A stretch of DNA of 64,000 nucleotides from Schizophyllum amplum. Its lineage: Eukaryota > Basidiomycota > Agaricomycetes > Agaricales > Schizophyllaceae. The stretch is from assembly GCA_007026445.1 (NCBI GenBank), contig VDMD01000039.1, positions 1-64,000 on the forward strand, read 5' to 3'. The position numbers and the translations under genes are program-made. Positions within the stretch are counted from its first letter, which is position 1, and every line of letters begins with the position of its first letter. Positions 9,292 through 17,999 of the stretch are shown here, piece by piece. Under the pieces are notes generated by a model, which was given only the letters and a program-made list of their open reading frames with translations, ran no database searches and had not been told where the DNA came from.

Positions 9292-9575
9292 ATGCCTGGT
9301 GATCAAGGAAACGGAGAGGTGCGCGCTCAGGCCGGCAGCGTAAGGCGGACTGACTACGACAACCTGGTGCGCATGTTGCTCACGTGAGCGGGAGAGGATT
9401 ACTGACTTTGGGTGCGCGAGTAAAGGCGGAAAGTTACCGGCGCCTCGAAAGAACCAACGAGGAGCTTCGTCGGCACAACACATCAGGAAACCTTTCAGAT
9501 CTTATTCGTCTTGTTCGTCTGGCTGACTTTTTCCAGATCGCTAAGACCACAAGTTTATGGACTTACACAAGTTGA
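9292..9575 (+). CDS. Possible small two-exon coiled-coil protein (74 aa)
   Basis: Exons 9292-9366 (MPGDQGNGEVRAQAGSVRRT and DYDNL) and 9426-9575 (AESYRRLERTNEELRRHN...) would be joined across a 59 bp gtgcgc...taaag intron in phase 0. The layout (25-codon exon 1, short intron, helical exon 2) resembles gene T at 12383 and the cysteine-module family, but there are no cysteines at the N-terminus. The acceptor is not strong. It could be a decayed or divergent relative, or a false model. Confidence 0.35.
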
Positions 9576-12250
9576 GCTACCTTACGACAAGGCTGGGACC
9601 ACCTGGTATAGGTATTTATGGAAATCATGACTGGAATTTGGCACTGTATAACATACATAAGGCAGTTCCTATCTGCGGCAGCGGGCGGGGACGCGACGGT
9701 AGTACATGACTGGGGCGAGAGCAAAAGCGATGTCACCTTGCGTGACGAGCAGGCCAGTCGCCTCCCGCGCTGTGCACTCGTCTGCAGCGCGCGGATCCAG
9801 GGGTGTAGGGAAAAGCTGGAGCCAAGCGGTGGCGCGTATTCGCGAGATGGCGCGTTCGACTGCGTGCAACTGTGATCGAGGGGCCGGTCGCGAGCCCACC
9901 CGCAGTGAGAGGGCTTGTCAGCCAAGGAGAGGTATTGCGCGTTGTGAGGGCACGAGGGAGGGATACAGCGGAGAAGCGGGAGACAACGGCGATTGCTAGA
10001 GATGACAGATGGGCTGTGAGAAGCGGAGAGACGGGCACAGGCGGGATAGTAATGTGTGCGTCCTGGTGGCGCATGGCGGGCAGTCGCCGCCATGCGTGGC
10101 TGCGCACGATGTCGAGCGAGGGGTGGGGCAAGAAGTGCGGCTACGAGGGGCTGGGAAGCCGTCTCGCGCCGCCCGCTCTGCTCATGATGACGGGCAGCCA
10201 GCAGCGCCTCAGCGTCTCTCGCCGTGCTTTCGTGAGCCCCCTCGCCCTTGGCGCATCGCCTGCGCTGACTGCGTCGAGCGCGAGCGCGGGAGCGCCACCG
10301 CGTCACTGGCGCTGGAGGCGTCGGCACCGCCCCTTGTGCGTAAAAGTCCAGTGTAGCATGTAAATATCGTCTATGTCAGTCCTTTGTTACGTGGCCGAGC
10401 ATAGTGGACGTACTTGGCTAGGTGAGCGCTCATAATGCCTCGCCCTCGGGCCGTCGCGCGCTTTGAAGCGCGCCGTTTTGCGTAGAGATTCAGAAGGGGA
10501 TGAGGTACGGTATCTTGAGGTGAGAATGAATCGGAAGGAAAAAGTGAACTTGAAGCAACCGCAACGGCAGCGCGGTCGCGGTTGCTGTGAGGACGTTGAT
10601 CGCCCCCCCCCCAGTGCAGGCGAAGTGCTGCAAGCCGGCCCTCAAGTGAGAAGCACGTGACCGGCTAGTTGCGGCCGATTTCGGATGCCCCGGGATGCCC
10701 CGTCGTTTTTTCCTCCCGAACTTCGACCATCTGTCTTCCATGGCCTTCCGCGCTGAATGCGATTCGCCCACTGCGACTCCGGCGCCGCGGTTAACGTAGG
10801 ACATCACACAGGCGTCGTTCAACATGCCCGACAAGCGCGCCCTCGACTTCCCTCACGCCCTCCACACCTCGCACCTCCCGCTTTCGCGTGTCCGCGAGCT
10901 CTGGCCCTCACCGCATTTTCCCGGCATCTGGGCCGCCTTGCACAGCGCTTTGCACTCCCACGCTGCCTCGCTTGTCGTTTCCCGTGCCTGTTGCGCGTAT
11001 GGCAGGCCACTCCGCCTGCGCTTCTCGCGCTCTCACCGACACCCATGCCATTCACAAGGCCTGAATAGCATTCTTCAGCGTAGACCCCACGTGTCTTGAT
11101 CGCTCGCGTCACTGCTCAGCGCGCGCGATGTTGGTGAATACTACAAGGAATTGACGGCCCAGGAAGTGTCAGGCCCACGTATCGCGGGGGCTTGTGGTCG
11201 AGGTGCGTGATCACCGTCTGCTATGGACATGACTAACGACTTCACCATTATAGACTGCCTGTACGGCTTGTTTGGCGTGCGGAGATGTCACTGGCGATTT
11301 GTAACCTATCTGCTGCCGTATGCACCGCGCCCGGGTATGTTAAGGATTACTTGCCGTGCGATGCTTACCGGTATACACAGGTACATTCCTTGTCCTTGCA
11401 GTCAACCAGCTCCTTCTCATTGCCAACGAATCCAAGCTGTGTGTGCTTATATTCATCTCACCTGCCTTGCTGACACGAGCGTAGTCATCTGCTTTATGTT
11501 CCATGCGCGCCATCGCTTACAGGGCAAGGTGCGCCGTATCAGTATCATCTCTTTATATTGCTGATCATGCATTGCAGTCGTTAGCTGCGCGCGGTGTGCC
11601 CGCCGAAGACTTCGTCCTTCCCACTCATTGGCTTCGGTGCTCCGTCGGAAGTCCATCTCAAGATGTGGTGCTGGGTGTATCTCAGCAGTCGTGTCAGTAG
11701 TACATCATGTAGTAGTTATAGACCTTGAATCTAGAGCTGTTCTTTCATCATTCCGTTACACATTAAGCAAGTGGCATCTGGTCCTCAAGTGAGCTACTGG
11801 TTGTCTTATTCCTGTATCTTACAGTCTTGTCTGGCCTGCTTAATCTTAAATGTCTTGTCTTGTGGGCTGGAGTAAGTAGGTCCCAACTTAAGCAAGTCGT
11901 CAACTTACTGTCTTATTGACTGCTGCCAGACAGTTAAGGCGCGAAAACGTTTCCTGATGCAAGCGCCTGCAGGATGAGATGAGGCAGATGGTCGACAAGT
12001 ACGAGCCAGAAACGGAGACTGAGGAGGAGGAGGAGGAGGAGGAGGAGGAAGAGGAGGAGGAGAATGCGGGAGGGACGGATACCGAAAATGTCGAAAAGGG
12101 CAAGTCCAGCGAGTCCAGCGCGCAGACAAAAGGAGGGCAAGATACTGAGGACCACGAGTTGAGCGACGAGGAAGAGCGATAGTCGCATGCAGGGCGATAA
12201 GGTGGATAGGGGGTGATATCAATCAGCTGATGTTTATCAATCCGGCGATG
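9576..12250. other. Spacer without a convincing gene
   Basis: Long open frames run on both strands through 9.6-10.4 kb, as expected at this GC content; their translations are Arg/Pro/Ala-rich and have no recognisable domain. A run of nine Cs lies near 10604. At 11.1-11.9 kb the sequence is less GC-rich and holds many splice-like signals, but I could not build a sensible gene. Near 11979-12182 there is an isolated acidic frame, listed separately. Confidence 0.5.
11979..12182 (+). pseudogene. Orphan acidic exon, possible remnant of an acidic-tail family gene
   Basis: After a ctgcag that could serve as acceptor, the frame reads DEMRQMVDKYEPETETEEEE, then a run of about 15 Glu and a Ser/Glu-rich end (HELSDEEER). 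The order helix, Tyr-containing turn, then Asp/Glu run is that of exon 2 in genes C and J. No exon 1 with Met-Cys-x2-Cys could be found upstream. It may be a leftover exon, or just a GAG microsatellite in an open frame. Confidence 0.3.
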
Positions 12251-12256
12251 TGTCTG

Positions 12257-12329
12257 AAAATTCAAAGTCCCTACATCCAAACGCGTTTGAGGGACGTTTG
12301 GACAGAAGGACTCTGAATGTTCAACTTTT
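12257..12329. repeat. Hairpin element, copy 3
   Basis: Outer arms ttcaaagtcc and ggactctgaa pair imperfectly; an inner palindrome tccaaacg / cgtttgga sits between them. It lies just upstream of gene T. Confidence 0.5.
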
Positions 12330-12382
12330 GGCCGATGCGCAGCAAGCACCACCTTGTTCCTCACGCTCATCACAAGCCGTCT

Positions 12383-12657
12383 ATGCCGGTCAACAACCCT
12401 GAACGGTTCGTGTGCTCGCACTGCGGACGCGAGAGCAGCAGCGGGACGTATGAACAGGTGTGCAGCGGTGAAAGCGCCTGACATGGCTGACGACTTGGCA
12501 GCGATTGAGCGCGCTGTGGGAAAAGTGCCAGCGCTTGGAGGCCTTGAACGCAGAGATCAGAACGGAGAATCACTTGTTGAGCTGTGAGAAGGTGATGATG
12601 CGTGAGCAGTACGAGACGGGCGGGTCACCCGAGCGGTTGTTGGAGCGGGAAGGATAG
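12383..12657 (+). CDS. Small CxxC/coiled-coil protein T (76 aa)
   Basis: Exon 1 (12383-12457) reads MPVNNPERFVCSHCGRESSS and GTYEQ; a 44 bp gtgtgc...ggcag intron (phase 0) leads to exon 2 (12502-12657). Exon 2 reads RLSALWEKCQRLEALNAEIR, then TENHLLSCEKVMMREQY and ends LLEREG. One Cys-x2-Cys pair replaces the three-cysteine module, and it is ten residues in rather than at the N-terminus. Gene layout and helix are otherwise like those of its neighbours, so it may be a distant relative or an unrelated small zinc-ribbon protein. It stands alone, flanked by hairpin copies 3 and 4. Confidence 0.5.
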
Positions 12658-12752
12658 TAATCTGCGGGGTATCGGAAGAGGGGCGGGTAGTGATCAGTCA
12701 ATGCCATTATGAGCGCCCAGGCACATGGGTCCAGGATGAGCCGGGAGACCGC

Positions 12753-12827
12753 CAAAATTCAAAGTCCCTAGGTGCAAACGCCCTCGAGGGAGATTTGGAC
12801 AGCGGGACTTTGACTTTTGAACTTTTG
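12753..12827. repeat. Hairpin element, copy 4
   Basis: Left arm ttcaaagtccc and right arm gggactttga are perfect inverted repeats. It is the most symmetrical of the four copies and ends about 80 bp before gene L. Confidence 0.6.
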
Positions 12828-12907
12828 AGGTGCGACCAGGTGAAAGCCGACGCCACAAACACTCGCTCTTTCTTCCCGCGTCCATCCTACCGCACACATC
12901 GCCCAAC

Positions 12908-13302
12908 ATGTGCCTGATCTGTCCAACTGCAGGATGTCCGGATTACGAGCTGCTGAGCAAGGTCACGGTGTTAGGAATGGTGCGCGAGACGGCTGAGCTC
13001 CGGCGGAAACTGTGGCTGACGGACTGGAAAAGACATACACCGAGCTGCTGCACGCATGCGAGGAAGAAGAGGAGCTGTGGAAAAAGGCGTCGGGAAGGAT
13101 TGTCACACTCAACAAGATGCGCACACGCTGGGGGGACATTTACATGGAGATGCTGCGCAACGATGAAGACGCCGTGGACGGGTTGCAGCATGCGTGCTCC
13201 ACCGAAACCGGTCGCATGGCCACCGATGAAGAGGAAATGGCAGCCGGAGAAGGCGCGGGCGCGCTGAACAAGTGGGTGGAGGAGGGTGGGCAGGATCTGT
13301 GA
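12908..13302 (+). CDS. Small Cys-module protein L (113 aa)
   Basis: Exon 1 (12908-12979) gives MCLICPTAGCPDYELLSKVT and VLGM; a 53 bp gtgcgc...aaaag intron precedes exon 2 (13033-13302). Exon 2 starts TYTELLHACEEEEELWKKAS, close to TYAELWEEY in A and M, then has MRTRWGDIYMEMLRNDED and an acidic tail with GRMATDEEEMAAGEGAGALN. It is the longest plain member. A 14 bp repeat (gaggagggtgggca) starts in its last codons and continues past the stop. No close copy of L exists in the window. Its partner may be O, the unpaired basic gene downstream of the M/N pair; that is inference only. Confidence 0.75.
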
Positions 13303-13442
13303 GGGGAGGAGGGTGGGCAGGATGTGTGAGGGGATCGGCAAGCGAGGCGAGGTGGTGCCAGCCGTGGGAGATTTAGGAGTGGCTAAATAGACCCTTTAGG
13401 GAAACGCAACCTGCTTCCCACACCCATTGAAACCGCATAGCC

Positions 13443-13779
13443 ATGTGCCACGTTTGCGACAGCAGCGAGTGCGGAAGGCGCAAAGTGCTTACCCAAGTGC
13501 TCGAGATGGGAATGGTGAGCGTCAGATCGCCCTGGGTGACTCCCTAACGCAGCGCAGACGTACGCCGAGCTCTGGGAGCAATACGAAGCAGAAAAGAAGG
13601 CGCTGTGCGAGCGGTACCTGGAGCGGGGCCACTTGGCGGTGCGAATGAAAAACCTGGCAGAGCTCTGTCCAGAGGTGTTTGCGTCGGGAGAGGGAGATGA
13701 CGAGGAAGCCGAAGAGCTGGAGGAGGAGGCCGAGGTGGAAGGCATGCTGTTGGTCCCTGATATCGAGGAGTGCACTTGA
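13443..13779 (+). CDS. Small Cys-module protein M (acidic type, 97 aa)
   Basis: Exon 1 (13443-13514, 24 codons) begins MCHVCDSSECGRRKVLTQVL. The intron is 43 bp (gtgagc...gcgcag), the shortest in the cluster. Exon 2 (13558-13779) gives TYAELWEQYEAEKKALCERY, then MKNLAELCPEVFASGEGDDE and an acidic tail ending VPDIEECT. It is the paralogue of A: the TYAELW start and NLAELCPE block match. N starts only 43 bp after its stop on the same strand, so M and N could even share a transcript. Confidence 0.8.
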
Positions 13780-13822
13780 GCTCCATCTTGCCTTAGACCA
13801 CCATCATCTCGAGCCGTCAAAG

Positions 13823-14114
13823 ATGTGCAATCAATGCTACGACGCGGAATGCAAGCTGCAGCAAACGATGACGGAACCCGTGAGCCTTTATGTGCGTGGC
13901 CGAAAGGTTGCCTGTACGCTGCTGATGGGCAGCGCAGCACTACGTGTACGCCATGCGCGCCCTCGAGGGCATACGCCAAGTCAGAACCCGTGTGGAGATG
14001 GAAAACAAGGAGGAAGAGAGCAAGATTGCGATGTATAAGGAGCGCATCAAGGCTTGGAAGGCTGCGAACAGGAGGGGTGTCGGCGCTGAAAGCACCTCGA
14101 GCGCCGATCCATAG
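13823..14114 (+). CDS. Small Cys-module protein N (basic type, 77 aa)
   Basis: Exon 1 (13823-13879, 19 codons) is MCNQCYDAECKLQQTMTEP; a 58 bp gtgagc...gcgcag intron follows. Exon 2 (13938-14114) starts HYVYAMRALEGIRQVRTRVE, has MYKERIKAWKAANRRG and ends GAESTSSADP. It is the paralogue of B, with identical exon 1 length and the shared YKERIK block. It keeps the order acidic gene then basic gene seen in A-B. The basic helix would suit an acidic partner such as M. Confidence 0.8.
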
Positions 14115-14243
14115 ACCAGTGACAGATCGGGATGGAGGGGGAGCACGAATATATAAGGAAGGATGCAACGTGAAACCCATCTTGTCTCTTACCACCACCA
14201 TCGCGTCGGACCAACAGCAATCGCAGCTACCGCGACCTCCGGC

Positions 14244-14505
14244 ATGTGCCAGTTTTGTGACAAGAAGACGTGTGAGATGGCGCAGTTCATAGGACCGCAA
14301 GTGCACATCAGCGTGCGTAGAGGGCGCGCGTGGATCTTGGGTGCGCAGCTGACAACAAGATCAGGAATACGTCCGCGTCGAGGACAAGTGGCGCAAGATG
14401 CGGGCCACCAGAAAGAAGCGCGAGGAGGAGGAGGCCAACGTCCGCGATGAGATTGACTACTACCAGAAGGCGGTCAGGGAGTACGTGGATAAGAAGGACT
14501 CGTAG
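14244..14505 (+). CDS. Small Cys-module protein O (basic type, 65 aa)
   Basis: Exon 1 (14244-14300, 19 codons) reads MCQFCDKKTCEMAQFIGPQ. A 64 bp intron (gtgcac...atcag) leads to exon 2 (14365-14505): EYVRVEDKWRKMRATRKKRE, then EEANVRDEIDYYQKAVREYV and DKKDS. It is the shortest member, with the exon 1 length of B and N but a different helix. The donor gtgcac is weak; another at gtagag 18 bp on would not keep the frame. It lies between the tandem pair M/N and the divergent pair P/Q and has no adjacent acidic partner. Confidence 0.72.
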
Positions 14506-14629
14506 CATCCGCTGTGAGTAACTTGTCCGAAAGCAAGCACGCTGCTGACGGGCGACCAGAGAGTGAGCGCGCTCACCCGCATGCGATGCAGATATACACG
14601 CTGTAAGCGATGTTGAAGATACATAATGT

Positions 14630-14990
14630 TTACACCTGCGCGTCCGCCGCCCTGTCTTCTTCCCGAACAATCTGATGCTGCTCCTCCTGCTCCTCGTTGC
14701 TGTCGCCGTCTTCCTCCTCGTCATCCTCCTCCTCGTCATAATCACAATTCAGAGGATAATACAGCACATCCGAGTACATTCTCTCGAGGTTGTTCACAGA
14801 TTCCTGCACATCCTCCAGGTCCTGCTCCAGCCGCTTGAGCAGCTCGCGCTTTACAATGATGGCTTGCGCCACATGGCAGAGAGGCTGGACAAGGCTGTCA
14901 GAGGTGTAACAGGTAGGATAGGCAGGGAGCTTCTACCGTGCCCGACTGGATCATAGAGCGCAGTTGTTGGTTGACAGCGCACGTCGACAT
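14630..14990 (-). CDS. Small protein P, acidic tail, Cys module truncated (102 aa)
   Basis: Exon 1 (14990-14937) codes MSTCAVNQQLRSMIQSGT, 18 codons instead of the 24 in paralogue E. Alignment with E shows that the six codons after the start Met, carrying two of the three cysteines, are missing in frame, leaving only the third Cys. The intron is 52 bp (gtagaa...gtccag). Exon 2 (14884-14630) begins PLCHVAQAIIVKRELLKRLE and includes LEDVQESVNNLERMYSDVLY. Its Asp/Glu tail is long (CDYDEEEDDEEEDGDSNEEQ). The reading frame is intact, so the gene may still work without the cysteine module. Divergent partner Q is intact. Confidence 0.72.
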
Positions 14991-15090
14991 GGTGAAAGCG
15001 GATGAGATGGACGATCGGGAAAAGGGGCGTGCGTCGGTCGCATATTGCCAATAAGATGACACCGCTCGCCACATTCTGCCTTGCGCCACC

Positions 15091-15389
15091 ATGTGCCCTG
15101 CTTGTGCCGAACGCGACTGCGATCTGGCAAGAGCGTATCCAATGCAAGCATCCCTTGTGCGTGTTCTTTGCGTGGGGAGCATCCGCTTATCTGACCTGTG
15201 CTGCATGCGACAGGTCAGGAGCTGCTGCAGCTCGAGGAGCAATTGCGCCTGACGCAGGAGCAGTACGAGTTGGAAAAAAGCGTGCTTGCGAACTTGAGAG
15301 AGGCCACCAGCTCGTGGGAGACAGCAAAGGCGCAGGGAAAGACGATAAGCGAGTGGAATGAGGAGTGGTTCAACGCTGGTGGGGCGTAA
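15091..15389 (+). CDS. Small Cys-module/coiled-coil protein Q (78 aa)
   Basis: Exon 1 (15091-15156) is MCPACAERDCDLARAYPMQA plus SL. The intron (15157-15218, 62 bp) ends gacaggtcag; only this acceptor keeps the frame, which also settled the choice in paralogue F. Exon 2 (15219-15389) gives ELLQLEEQLRLTQEQYELEK, SVLANLREATSSW and the signature WETAKAQGKTISEW, then NEEWFNAGGA. It equals F in length and differs from it mostly by conservative changes, so both look maintained. The start has a good context (gccaccATG). Divergent from P, 100 bp apart. Confidence 0.82.
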
Positions 15390-15474
15390 AAGGTGCGTGG
15401 GTGAACCTCGCTTGGCAGCAGCAGCTGATTGTTTGCAGACGCGCGCAGCATACAGGATTACATGACCTTTAATG

Positions 15475-15806
15475 CTATTCGGTCTGCCCCTGCGGCTCAT
15501 CAGCCATGGCGCCCTCCGCCCTCTCCTCCGCGTCCCTCGCATCCGTGTCCTCAGTGTCGTAAAACGCTCGGGGATACCTGGTGTGAAGGTCGTTAAAGAC
15601 CTTGCGCATCTCGCATAGCTCCTGGTCAAGCCGTTCCATGTTCCCGTGTTCCTTCTGCCTGGCTTCGGCAACACTGGCTGGGGTCTAAGGGACACCGTTA
15701 GTGTTGAGCTTGTAGCGCGCACATGTTCTCGCACCTTTTCAGCGCGCAGCATGCATTTCAATAGTCGAATGACCTCACACTTTCGATTCGTGCAGATAAC
15801 ACACAT
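15475..15806 (-). CDS. Small Cys-module protein R, acidic tail (93 aa)
   Basis: Exons 15806-15735 and 15684-15475 flank a 50 bp gtgcga...ccttag intron. The protein begins MCVICTNRKCEVIRLLKCML and RAEK; exon 2 starts TPASVAEARQKEHGNMERLD, then ELCEMRKVFNDLHTRYPRAF, and the tail reads DTEDTDARDAEERAEGAMAD before a Gln-rich end. It is the close copy of G. The tail has lost the Glu run seen in G (TTDEEE) and ends EPQGQTE. S diverges from it 135 bp away. Confidence 0.8.
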
Positions 15807-15941
15807 TGGCGGATGGGTTGTGGTGATGGTGGGATGATAAAGGCAGGTAGCGTATGCGATCAAGGCTTGATGGCTTAAATAATCGTGTGGCTGCTTTCTC
15901 ACGCCTCCCAGGTTGCTTCTTACCACCATCCCCCGGCGCTC

Positions 15942-16562
15942 ATGTGTCTTACTTGTGCTGCCCCGGACTGCGCGCTCGCGCAAGCGTTCAACCACCCCAA
16001 CCGCAAGTCGTTTGTTCGTGTCCTCCATCCTGCTGGGATCACAAGCTCACGCCTCTCAGGACATTGAAGCCGAGCTGCTACGCCGTGAGCTCAAGGAAAG
16101 GAAGAGCAAGCAGAAGGAGTGGCATGTGCTGCGGGAGCGCATGGAGAAGGCCATCAGCACAGTAAAGGAGTGGCAGTCAGCGAGGCGCAAAGGCATCACC
16201 ACGACAGAATGGAAGACGTCTTCGTTAGCTGAGATGATAACGGGCGAGGTGCGCCTCCGCAGATCGCAGCTGATCAGTGCGCTAATGGGAACCAGGACGC
16301 TGCAGAGACATTGGACTCGGCCAAGCGCCACGGAATCACCACGACCGACTGGAAGGCATCTCATTTGGCAGCAGCAGCGGACGACAAGGCTATGGTGCGT
16401 CTAGCCCAACAGCTGCTTATTAGTGCGCTAACATCGGGCAGCGCTCGGCGCAAGCGTCAACATCGTCAGCCCTGTGGTATGGCTGGGATATCGGTGGACA
16501 CGGCCGAAGCCCGGTACATCGGTCCGACCCGGTATATAGTCAGTTTGCATGTATTTGTCTAG
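15942..16562 (+). CDS. Small Cys-module/basic protein S, internally duplicated, 3' end interrupted by LTR element
   Basis: Exon 1 (15942-16013) codes MCLTCAAPDCALAQAFNHPN and RKSF; exon 2 starts at 16060 after a 46 bp intron and reads DIEAELLRRELKERKSKQKE with the signature WQSARRKGITTTEWK. Unlike paralogue H it then has a second copy of this end: a likely intron at 16249-16295 (gtgcgc...accag) leads to DSAKRHGITTTDWKASHLAA. That exon runs across the left edge of the LTR element (16473) and stops at 16562 inside the LTR, giving about 175 aa with a retrotransposon-encoded end. Without the second intron the frame stops at 16404 (138 aa). Before insertion the frame would have continued to a stop now at 23174-23176. 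Confidence 0.65.
16468..16472. repeat. Target-site duplication, 5' side (agccc)
   Basis: The five bases directly before the left LTR are repeated directly after the right LTR at 23139-23143. This proves that the two LTRs bound one inserted element. Confidence 0.85.
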
Positions 16563-16849
16563 ATAGCTTTTACACCTTGATCTTGTCTCTCGTCTCGTTT
16601 GGTTCCCGTATTGCCTAGCCCCCCGCGGATGCTCAAACATCCAGCGGAGGGCTCATATCATTGACAGCCCGCGGTCGGTTGCTAACACACCTGGCACGCG
16701 GGCTCATATCATAGACAGCCTGCCGTCGGACGCTACCACGTCCGGTACGAGGCTCCTTTCAGCTGGTCCAGCACCCCGCGCAGCATCCCGTGCTCACCCA
16801 CGGCTCTCGCACGGAGTCTCTGAACGCAGCGATGCCCGAGCGCATCACA
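16473..16849 (+). repeat. Left LTR, 377 bp
   Basis: Starts tgtggtatgg, ends gcgcatcaca. A TATA-like ggtatatagtc lies about 65 bp in. Internal near-duplicates (gggctcatatcat) occur twice. I saw no difference from the right LTR. Confidence 0.9.
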
Positions 16850-16850
16850 A

Positions 16851-16863
16851 TGGTGGCGTGACC
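16851..16863 (+). other. Candidate primer-binding site of the LTR element
   Basis: tggtggcgtgacc follows the LTR after one base, the usual place for complementarity to the CCA end of a tRNA. I could not assign the tRNA by eye. Confidence 0.45.
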
Positions 16864-17999
16864 GCGGACTCCATCAGCGAGTCCGTAAAGTTAGCAGCAC
16901 GATAGCGCCTTCTGCGGCGGTGTGCCCATCGTTGCCAGCGGCAGCTGCTTGCAGCGTGCCTTCAGGACATTCAGCATCCGTGCTGTCTGTTCTGCTCCGT
17001 CGAGTCGAGCGGTGCGCCTTCAGCGACGGTTCCGGGAACACCCGACTCGACGATGAGCAGCGGATGTGCCTCTTCCGGCAATCCGTGCGCCCCCGCGTTC
17101 CCGGACGTTGTTCCTTCTATATCATGTATGCTACGACAGGCGATCCGTGTGCCTCTACTGGCAACGGACACACCATTACTAGCTACGTTGATCAGCTTAC
17201 GCGCCATATCCGGCGGTTAGCAATATATTCATTCTTCAGTCACTCTTTATCCAACTTCGGTCTCTCCCTCAAGCTGTCTACTCGTACATGCCTTCAGAAC
17301 AATACTGCCATGTCGACATCACTCGCCCATCACCGACTTCGTCCTCTCCTCTTACCATCATGCCCAATCACTCTGTCTCCTCACCAAGCTCCCTCCAGGC
17401 TCTCTCCAGCTTTGCAAGCAATCTCTCGAGCATTCTCGCATGCCAACTGGGACAAAGGAGACTTTAGGAGTGGGGGGCAGGACACATCAGGACTGGGGGG
17501 CACGGGAATACGGCGCGTCGAGGACGCTCACCGCGTGAACACAGCTAACGACTCGTTCAATCGCGCCAGCACCCTTCGAACGTCCCGCCTGGGAGGTGCT
17601 TTGTGGATACCTAGTCAAGATAGGTTGCGCAGCAAGCGACGCACGCGCTGAACAAGCGCCGGCCGCGGCGACCTGCGCGCGCGCCTCGAACGACATGAGC
17701 GCCACACTGCGACGAGGACGCGAGGACGCGGCCGCATACCGTCTCGCAGCCACGGGCAGCCGATGAGCCAACGCGGCTATTGTCTGGACCACGAGCGAGC
17801 GAGGGCCGTCAGCGTTACCGGCATCCTCGCCGTCCCCCTCCCGAGTCTGGCATTCGCTGTGCGGATGGCGCTCCCCCTCAACGCGAGCACCTCGATCACG
17901 GCGCGTAATCGCGGCCGTCCTCAGGCGTACCCGCTCCACGCGTTGATCGTCAAGTGGCCCGCAGCGTCGCGTTCCCACTCTCCTGCCCTACGGGGCTCC

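Noticed and set aside
9563..10327. 254-codon minus-strand reading frame
   Set aside because: Rich in Arg, Pro and Ser with overlapping open frames on the other strand, as expected for GC-rich non-coding DNA; no domain or splice support.
367..16562. Idea that the divergent small-gene pairs are the homeodomain mating-type locus
   Set aside because: Pairs are divergent as at such loci, but no homeodomain (WFxNxR) is present and the proteins are far too small.
16473..16849. Two separate solo LTRs at 16473 and 22762
   Set aside because: The target duplication agccc occurs once before the first and once after the second, not around each, so they bound one element.
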